A stretch of DNA of 53,351 bases, from positions 1 to 53,351 of the forward strand of contig MDYQ01000194.1 in the NCBI GenBank assembly GCA_003024175.1. Direction: 5' to 3'. This DNA comes from Planoprotostelium fungivorum. Taxonomy: Eukaryota; Evosea; Variosea; Cavosteliida; Cavosteliaceae. Positions 45,701 to 53,351 of this stretch are shown piece by piece. Position numbers and translations under genes: made by a program. The first letter of the stretch is position 1, and each line of letters starts with the position of its first letter. The notes beneath the pieces were generated by a model. The model was not told the origin of the DNA, made no database searches, and saw only the letters and a program-made list of their open reading frames with translations.

Positions 45701-48700
45701 GACCTGTGCGGACGATCACCACTGTCGGACAGTTCCGGGAAATTTGACCATGCAGCAATGCCTCGAGGCCAGACAATGCATCAAGACCTCACCACGAGTC
45801 CCGGGAAGTCCGATCGTGTCGTACTACAACGCGTCGACGCCAATTCAGGTGAGAGATCTCATCGGATTTTCTCTGACATCTCCAAGTGTCAGGACGCTTC
45901 GAATTCGTTCTGCTCTGAATTTTGTGGCTTCGAATGCACCAATTCTGCGTTTGATATCTCCACCACAGCCGACGGAGGTTTCTGTTATTCGCGCCACGTC
46001 AACTGCACCACTGTGGGGGGTAAGATCAGCACCAACACGGGGGCCTGCTACTTCGATCTACAACGAGCCGATTGTGAGACCGCCGGTTACCTCTTCGTTC
46101 AGGGTGACGTGTGTGGAAGTTTGTCCACACCAGATCAATGCTTCTCCTGCCACACTGGACACTCTTCCTGCTCCGATCAGTCATACTTTTACGCCGGCTG
46201 CAACGTCACGAGAAAGATTTGTCCAGACGAAGCCACTTGTCTTTCATCTGGTGGCTACTGCGTCGGACAAGAGACGATGCTGAGGTGGAATCCTTCTCTG
46301 CCCGGAAGACAGTTTGGCGTCTGTGTCGTACCGAAAATGTCTGCCATCGACGTTGGAGTCATCGCGGTGAGATTATTCTATTCTATTCTTCATTTATCAT
46401 CGACAGACGTGCGACGATTCGAGGGGTCAAATCACCAGCGGAGATTCTTGTCTCGATTACCAGTACGATATGGCGGGTTGTAGATCGGCAGGTGGTAACT
46501 GGACCCTGCCTGCCACGGATGCAGCTACATGTCAGGCTCGCACGGCGTGTCGTGAATTACTTCCGAATTCTCAGTACCGATCCACCCTGGCCAATTTATT
46601 CGTCCGTGGATTTTCACCGAAATCTCGTGCGGACTGTACGAGCATATACAACGATCAAGTGACGTCATCCGAATGGACCCACGTGTACACATGGAGGAAG
46701 GCCAGATGGGTCACACCCAGCGAGAGGAGACCGCAGTGGAGACAACAGAAGGCGGTAGTGAAGCAGAGACTTGTCAGAGGATTCAGTGTAGATCAATCTC
46801 TCATCACTCTCAAGTGAGTGGTCGTCGTCTCACATCATGATGATCATCAACATCACCATCATGATGACTCAACCTGCGATAGCTCCGCGAAGAGTTTCAA
46901 GAAGCAGATCACCACCTTCTCCGAATTACAGTGCAGATTCGATCCCACCATCCAAATGTTAGATTACGTCACCTGCGGCTGTTTCGGCGGCAGCGGTGGC
47001 TGTTCTGGATTACAAGAAGTGGCATCGTCATCGAATCGCATCTGCAATCAATCACCTTACACCGTCATGCCTATTCCACAGGGAGTAGCTATCACGACCA
47101 ACTACACTTCGATCCTACAAGTGAGACACCTGATGAGACGATTCTCTAGGCTGACGCGTTCAGCCCGTTTGCAGTGCAGTGCAATTGTTCGCGTACAGTG
47201 AAGGAAACTTCAGAGTGACGCAGCAGGTTTCCTTGGCTGATTCTCTCGTGAAGATCGTTCAGTACAATGCATTCGATATCACGAACGAGAAGGGGGCGAC
47301 CATTGGAACACTCTTGTCGAATGGTATCACGGTATTGACTGACGTAGTCTTCGCCCACTACAACGTCTGCTTCCCTCTCGATTCTTCTGTCAGGGTGAGA
47401 TATGAAATATCTACATTTTATTTCATTTTAATCTCCCCTCAGTCGGCACCCGACGGTTACGTCTACGATCTGGCGACTGTTGTAGATGGATCGCTCGTAC
47501 CCCTCGACATGATTCCATTCCGTGATACAATCAATGGCATCTGCTTCACGATCGTGGAACCCAACAGGAACGCTTCTTGGTTCTACGTGTCACACTTACC
47601 CTCTTGGAAAGATGTAGACCGAGTCTTATATCCTTACTCGACCAGAGCTCTCCTTTACACCCTGGCTACCTTCTTCCTCATTGCTTCATTACTGTGCGTC
47701 GCCGCCGGCGTTTCTTTCTTCTTCATCGATCGGAGGACAAAACTGAAGTTACAATCTTACGCGACGGTGGCTTTCACTTTCTTATTCACTGCGAGTGAGT
47801 AATCCCAATTTTATTTCTTTCGGTAGTTACGTGTGATCGACTGATGTGATCACAGCGAGGTGCGCTTATTTCTACATCCTGCCCGGAGGAATTCCTTCGA
47901 ATGCGGTGGATTACGTTCTCATCGTCCTACCCACTTTCTTTTATTTCTCCTCCGTGGTACAGATGGTATCGACTTGGATCGCCCTGGCAACCATGTCCAT
48001 CAGTAAACTCAACCGACAAAAGTACACGAACAGGTGATCATCAACGCACCATCACACCATCACCTGACGTCTAAAGGTCCACGAACATCGGTGCCCTCAT
48101 CTTTCACGTCTTCCTCTACGTCGTGTTTCTCATCATCGTGCTACTCTTCCAATTCCACCCCCCCACCATCACCCCCAAATGTGGCCGCAGTATTGTCTAT
48201 CCAGTAGACAATTCCTTTCAGAAGAACCTCTCACTCGCTTACGCCGTCATCATCGCCGTGACATCGGTCGCCATCGCCGCTTTTTTCCTCGTCTTTGGAC
48301 TACAGACCATTCGGAAATTTACCGGAGCCGCCGGCGGCAAAGTAAAAAAGGTGAGCGGCAGGACCTCCATCAGCATCTTCTCATCACGCTACAGGTCACC
48401 GTGACGACATTCCTCTATACCGCGGCGTTCATCCTTCACTGTGGCTACGTTTTCATCTTAATCTTTGCCGATCCATCTATCATCGTCATCTTTGTGGGGT
48501 TCACTCTGACCGAAGTCATTCCCGCCATTTTTCTCGCAGTCAACCAGATCCAGCACAGAGAAGTGCTGGCAGCGGTGAAGACGAAAACGAGCAGGACCTC
48601 TAAGATGGGTGCCATGAAGAGTAGGAGGAACAAGAGCGAGGGGTGAGAGGACGTAGAGGTGCATGTGATGATGGAGAGCAGTCTCATGGCCGAACCGGTC

Positions 48701-48748
48701 TTTCAGGGTACACCTCCGGTCAGTCCAAGTCCAGAGCTTCCGTGGTGA
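42711..48748 (+). CDS. Giant Cys-rich ectodomain receptor with THH1/TOM1/GPR137-like 7TM domain
   Basis: Start ATG 42711 (signal peptide MGNHLLFCILLCILNAANG). About 1500 residues in many exons. Ectodomain: Cys-rich (ACAACNASNWWQNTSCICDY), beta-rich Asn-glycosylated exons (VILNYTVNYATTVFYQEND), EGF/Notch-like Cys clusters (CLDICQDGVYACMTCADDHH; CFSCHTGHSSCSDQSYFYAG; CPDEATCLSSGGYCVGQE). From 47640 on, seven membrane spans: LLYTLATFFLIASLLCVAAG, YATVAFTFLFTAS, LIVLPTFFYFSSVVQMVSTW, ALIFHVFLYVVFLIIVLLFQ, LAYAVIIAVTSVAIAAFFLV, FLYTAAFILHCGYVFILIFA, IVIFVGFTLTEVIPAIFLAV. The RRTKLKL / LPTFFYFSS..W pattern recalls the THH1/TOM1/TOM3 and GPR137 family. The stop is either 48646 or, after a short intron in GAGGGGTGAG, 48748 (MAEPVFQGTPPVSPSPELPW), preferred because it reads well. 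Ligand unknown. One gene is assumed; a split is possible. Confidence 0.75.
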
Positions 48749-49288
48749 GCCTCTTCCTTCTTCGCTCGTTCTTGTTTGTAAAGAGATTTCAGATGAGAAA
48801 CGTCGAGTTGGAACAGTTGATCACATGAGCCTTTGCAACCCTTTGAATATATGTCAACACGAATTGAGGGCGTTTTGGTGAAGCGGAGAACTGTATCACA
48901 GCCCAAGTTAGAGGAAGTGTGTGCTCCTTTGCTCGATCCGTTGTGATCGTCACAGTTTGTTCGTGAATTAAAATGTGGATGTGAATAGAGTGGATCCACA
49001 CGGCTGTGGGTCCGCGTAGATGTCCACCGCCATCCACAAGGATCTCTTGTCAAGAGGTCGAAGTCACCCATCGTTCCTTTCTCTCTCAAGACTTCGCTTC
49101 ACGAGGACTAAGCAAGTTTGATGCCATCGCCGGTCAGGAGAAGCAATCTCAATGGTTTAAGAACATCTTTGTACTACTGATATGATTCTATACCATCTAC
49201 CCTGATGTGTTCTTTACATGAATGTCGACGTTGTGGTCTCGGCTGATTGATTATCACAAAAAAAACGTGGCCCGAATCACACAGCGGG
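48749..49288. other. Intergenic, receptor / nonaspanin
   Basis: About 540 bases between same-strand genes. A 128-codon minus-strand open frame (48703-49089) overlaps the receptor's last exon and shows no recognisable motif. An A7-8 run at 49257-49264 lies just upstream of the nonaspanin ATG. Confidence 0.4.
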
Positions 49289-51707
49289 ATGAGGCAGACT
49301 CTTCTGGTCGTCTTGTTGTTCTTAGCCCTCCTCTCGGCCTGTCTTGCGGATAATCATGTGAGCGTCATATCACATGTCGGTGTGACTTTTGTCTTGTTTT
49401 AGAATCGCATCGGTTGTGAAGACGATGGATTCAAATTCGATGATTTGCGCTCACATGTCCTTCACAGTATCAAGAGAAAGACGATGTGGTGTTGTGGGTA
49501 GATAAAGTGGGCCCATTTGACAATCCACAAGAGACATACGAATATTTCTCGTTGCCTTTCTGCAGCCCCGAAAAGAAGGTGGGATCTATTCATAAAAATG
49601 CAATGTCATTAACAGACGTGCAGATCGAACGTAAGGAGAATTTAGGAGAGGCACTTCAAGGTTATGAACTTCGAGGAAGTCCAATCAAGATCCAGTACAA
49701 AGGTGATCTCATGCGACTCTTTTAATCTCTCGACACGACCGTACTGAATCGTCGCAGTGGACGTACCGACCAAGAGTATCTGTGGCCCGAGAACGTTGTC
49801 CAAGAAGGACGTCGAGCGATTCGATTATGCAATCAGAAGGTGACTCCCATCGATTGTCCCATCCACTCTGACATGAGACAGATCATACTGGTATCAGATG
49901 TTCTTAGACGACCTCCCCATCTGGGGCATGGTTGGAGAGATCGCAGGAGAGGTGATTTCATCTCATCTTCTTCCCTTCACTCACTCCAATAGGCCCAAAA
50001 AGGCAGAGGAGCTTCGAAGAGCAAAGACTTGAGTCTGTTCACTTACCAGAACATCACCATCTATTACAATCGCGATCAGATCATCGAGGTCCACCTCCGC
50101 GTGAGTCGTCCTCTATATCGACCGATGCTGACTCATCCAGTCGGGCGACCTCGTCAAGATACCAAATCCATCGGCTGAATTAGACGTGGACTTTACTTAT
50201 TCTATCAAATGGATCGCAACCGACGAGTCTTACCTTCACCGTTTCGACAAATATCTGGAGCACAACTTTTTTGAGCACAAGGTGAGGAGGAAAAATCGAT
50301 CGATCTACAACGTTGTAGATCCATTGGTTCTCGATATTCAATTCGTTCATGATGGTCATTTTCCTCGTCGGACTTGTGGCCATGATCCTCACACGTACCC
50401 TACGCAACGATTACGCCAGGTGAAATTTCCCGCCAAATTCGCGGAATATTTACGGAAAAAGGTACGCCAAGGACGATGACATGGAAGAAGGCCAGGACCT
50501 CGGTGAAGAGAGTGGTTGGAAGCAGGTGAATCTTCACAAAATCTTCCATCTACAACCCGCCGACACACTTCAGGTGCACGGTGACGTCTTCCGGCCGCCG
50601 CACCATCTCGTCTTCTTCTCTGCTCTCGTCGGCACAGGTCACCAACTGTCCATTCTTGTCTTTGTCGTTGTCTTTGGTTCAGCTGTGGGTACTACCCTCC
50701 ACCTCTACGAACTGTACGCCATGTGAGATCTGTCGACGTCGACACGAAAAATTCTGACCCATAGACAGCCGTGGTACTTCGGTCACCATCTTCGTTGTCC
50801 TCTATGCCTTGTCTTCGTTTGTGGGTGGATACGGTGGAGGAGGTTTCTACTCGAGAAACGAAGGAAAGCACTGGATCAAAGTCATGGTACTCACTGCGGG
50901 GCTATTTCCGGGAACCTGCTGCATGGTGGGAAGCGTACTGAACGTCATTGCCGTCAGCTACGGATCGTTATCTACCGTACCGTTCGGTACCATGGTGATC
51001 GTGCGGCATCCCATCGATCGACTGACTCTGAACAGTTTGCCATGTTCTCTCTGTGGCTGTTTCTCGTCGTGCCGCTCACTCTGCTGGGCACCATCGTCGG
51101 TAGAAATTGGAACGGCAAGCCAAACAACCCGTGCAGGATCAATCCAGTTCCCAGGCAGATACCAGAGAAGAGATGGTGATGATTCATCGTGTGCTGAGGA
51201 GCTGAAGGACGAAGGTACCTGTCTCCATCGGCCGTCGTTCTATTGGGAGGGTTGCTACCGTTCGGTAGTATATTCATCGAGAACTACTTTGTCTTCACTT
51301 CCTTCTGGCATTACAAGTATTACTACGTCTACGGGTTCATGCTGCTGGTCTACATCATGCTGATCGTGATGACGATCTGCGTGACCATCGTGTCCACTTA
51401 CTTCCTGCTCAACTCTGAGGACTACCGGTGGCACTGGTCTTCCTTCCTATCCTCCGCTTCCACGGCCTTTTACGTCTTCCTCTATTCCATCTACTACTTC
51501 TTCTACCGCACAAAGATGACCGGACTCTTGCAGATCACCTTCTACTTTGGTTACACTTTTATGTTCTGCCTGGGTTTGGGCATCCTCTGTGGTGAGATCT
51601 TTATTACAGTCGATTGAAAATTTCTCATCACTTGCACAGGATCGATCGGATTCATTGGAACGAGCGTGTTTGTGAAGCACATCTACCAGCGTGTGAAGAT
51701 AGATTAG
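49289..51707 (+). CDS. Transmembrane 9 superfamily protein (nonaspanin, TM9SF3-like)
   Basis: Start ATG 49289: signal peptide [20 protein letters not shown]. Luminal domain: [70 protein letters not shown]. Next: [139 protein letters not shown], and the end [11 protein letters not shown]. The C-terminal K-I-D matches the K-x-D/E COPI-binding signal that holds TM9SF proteins in the Golgi. In Dictyostelium, Phg1-type members act in adhesion and phagocytosis by sorting surface proteins. Full length, about 600 residues; at least 10 introns, one (50282-50318) ending in the 14-bp palindrome CTACAACGTTGTAG. Confidence 0.93.
50305..50318 (+). other. Palindromic intron 3' end in the nonaspanin gene
   Basis: CTACAACGTTGTAG, a perfect 14-base palindrome, forms the last 14 bases of the 37-nt intron 50282-50318. 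Its right half is the CGTTGTAG acceptor seen in other genes. Confidence 0.7.
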
Positions 51708-51994
51708 GAGAATAAAAGATACACGAGACACAACTTTGTAGAATGATTCGAGTTGAAGTTTCCATCCTCTGAGAGCGAGACCAGTGTGAAAGCACGAAGC
51801 CGTCAAAACCTTCTTCAGCTCAACATATCGACGACGTGACGTATTGGTCGTTCATCTTCAATTTACTGTTCCTTTAAAGAAACAGCCCATACTCGTTGGT
51901 GTTCATCCGAAATACGTCTGCGTCATCACAGAGATAAACCTCTGAACGTTTATAAATATGAATCGTCGTTTCTTCATACATCATTACAAAGGAT

Positions 51995-53351
51995 CTATTG
52001 CATAGATTCCAAGGACAGATTCAGCCGCACACGTCGTGCATCCCATTGCTTTCTGTCGAGATAAGCCAGATCCTTCCTTGTGATGATGCCCACGACATGA
52101 TTTGCCTCATCCACTGCAGATGGAATCAATCGACGTCGCGATGTTGCACGGATCGAGAAGGTCTCACCGACACAGAGGTGACGCAGTCCCATGGAACGGA
52201 ACAATCGAAAGACTCTGCCGAAAGAAGTGTCACTGTGGACCGTGTAAGGATGCAGATTGATGTCTGATGGAGTCAAGGACAAAACGATGATGAGGATGAG
52301 AGATGATGATGATGAGAGGATACAGGGCTCTAAATCCATCCAAGACAGCTCGATGTCCTCTGCGCTGAGTGTGACGTCGTTGATGGACGGAAATCTAGGG
52401 TACTCTTCCCTGAACTTATCAAGAGGCACCACCTTCTGATTCTTCACGTCCTGTTCTGACTGAGCAGAAAGCCTCACTCTTGACTCACTNGAGATGATGA
52501 TGATGATGATGAGAGATGATGATGATGATGATGAGAGATGATGATGATGATGATGAGAGATGATGATGATGATGATGAGAGATGATGATGATGATGATGA
52601 GAGGATACAGGGCTCTAAATCCATCCAAGACAGCTCGATGTCCTCTTCGCTGAGTGTGACGTCATCGATGGACGGAAATCTAGGGTACTCTTCCCTGAAC
52701 TTATCCAGAGGCACCACCTTCTGATTCTTCACATCGTCCTGTTGTGACTGAGCAGAAAGTCTCACTCTTGACTCACTCTATCTCGCACGAACGCTCTCTC
52801 GGTCAAGAGTAGAGTCAGTTGACTCCTCAGAATGATCCCCACGAACTTCTCGTCGTCTCTTACCACCGGAAATCCATTGTGCGTTGTATCACGGAGCATC
52901 TGAAAAGTTCTTTAGTCTGAGAAGTTGTCATCGTCATCACAGTTGATCAGATGATGATGATGTGATGTCCATCGTGTGATGGTGGAACTCACCCGGATGA
53001 TGTTCCTGACGCTCTCTCTCGTTCTCATGGTGATGACGTCATCCTGCATGACGTGGCGGGCTTCCAGCCATTGAGACCAACTCGGAGGGTCCCAATTGAG
53101 GACGGGGTAACGAATGACGCGATAGACCGAGTTGTAGATGCCGCTGTCGAAAAAATCTCCGATCCACTTTGAGATGAACACGACAAAGAAGACGGGTAAG
53201 CTGAGGCCGATGTCTGTGATGGTGAGAAGTGCGAGTTTGTCACGCTCACTGTGTGTGGCCTCTATGATGATGGCTGTGAGAGAGATCGGGGTGCGAAAGA
53301 TTCCCGCCAAAACGGAAGCCGCTCCCAACATGGCGAAGACGACTGGTGGAT
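51995..53351 (-). CDS. CLC-7-type chloride transporter, C-terminal part (5' end off the window)
   Basis: Last part of a lysosomal-type CLC H+/Cl- exchanger. Seen: helix P/Q region LGAASVLAGIFRTPISLTAI and LALLTITDIGLSLPVFFVVF, SKWIGDFFDSGIYNSVYRVI; CBS1 (MLRDTTHNGFPVVRDEKFVG-IILRSQLTLLLTERAFV); the CLC-7 linker LDKFREEYPRFPSI; CBS2 (HPYTVHSDTSFGRVFRLFRS-MGLRHLC, then DEANHVVGIITRKDLA), stop 51995-51997. EEYPRFPSI and PYTV..D.S..RVF.LFR..GLRHL are CLC-7 hallmarks. An intron (about 52098-52155) separates the CBS2 halves. The linker exon is present twice (52335-52440 and 52625-52740). The region includes one undetermined base (52490). Confidence 0.9.
52255..52790 (-). repeat. Tandem duplication of a CLC linker exon with GAT microsatellites
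   Basis: Copy 1 (about 52600-52785) and copy 2 (about 52310-52489) each encode VKNQKVVPLDKFREEYPRFP followed by the intron donor after DLEPC; they differ at a few codons (SIDDVTLSEED against SINDVTLSAED). Between and after them lie (GATGAT...GAGA)n blocks, 52494-52600 and about 52285-52320. The N at 52490 sits exactly at the copy junction. Confidence 0.8.

Noticed and set aside
48703-49089. 128-codon minus-strand open frame
   Set aside because: Overlaps the receptor's last exon on the other strand and shows no recognisable motif.
52490-52600. Possible CRISPR-like or satellite array
   Set aside because: It is a simple (GAT)n/GAGA microsatellite with no spacers, inside CLC intron sequence.

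Overview
The window is nuclear DNA of an intron-rich, gene-dense unicellular eukaryote. Almost every gene is cut by very short GT-AG introns (about 30-80 nt, mostly 40-55) and intergenic gaps are a few hundred bases. The gene mix (BTB-WD40, TKL kinase, nonaspanin, a plant-like THH1/TOM1/GPR137-type 7TM domain on a huge Cys-rich ectodomain, PQ-loop and CLC-7 transporters) and the intron style suggest an amoebozoan, perhaps a protostelid such as Planoprotostelium. The species is inference; gene identities below come from motifs read in hand-spliced translations.

Left part (1-11.9 kb): a partial coiled-coil/WD40 gene on the minus strand; glucose-6-phosphate dehydrogenase (minus) with an extra N-terminal exon; divergent from it, a gene that aligns along its length with animal DGCR8/Pasha, the RNA-binding half of the Microprocessor (WW/Rhed segment, two dsRBDs, C-terminal Drosha-binding-type helix). 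Next come a Nit1-type amidase, an Ale1/MBOAT lysophospholipid acyltransferase, and a small orphan zinc-cluster domain of the TSTD2/TrhO family.

Middle (11.9-28.3 kb): a tandem array of four paralogous minus-strand genes (A, B, C and a 5'-truncated D) for secreted, probably GPI-anchored surface proteins with Ser/Thr-rich stalks. The units carry the same decayed gene relics between them, a shared upstream block with the element CCACCTAAATCGGCT, and clusters of the TCACGTGA palindrome. Copies A, B and C are mosaics of each other, which points to gene conversion.

Right part (28.3-53.4 kb): an EEP-fold membrane protein lacking catalytic residues, tRNA-Ala(AGC), an SLC66A2-like PQ-loop transporter, a decayed BTB-WD40 gene, a Sel1-repeat protein with a long proline-rich repeat tract, a nuclear-looking coiled-coil protein, a TKL pseudokinase, a ~6 kb 7TM receptor-like gene, a TM9SF nonaspanin, and the 3' end of a CLC-7 chloride transporter that contains a tandemly duplicated exon.

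Main point for a second look: the DGCR8/Pasha-like gene at 6080-7953. If confirmed, it puts the protein partner of Drosha outside animals and their closest relatives. Intron boundaries were assigned by eye; spans for multi-exon genes are start to stop, and starts marked tentative may move.
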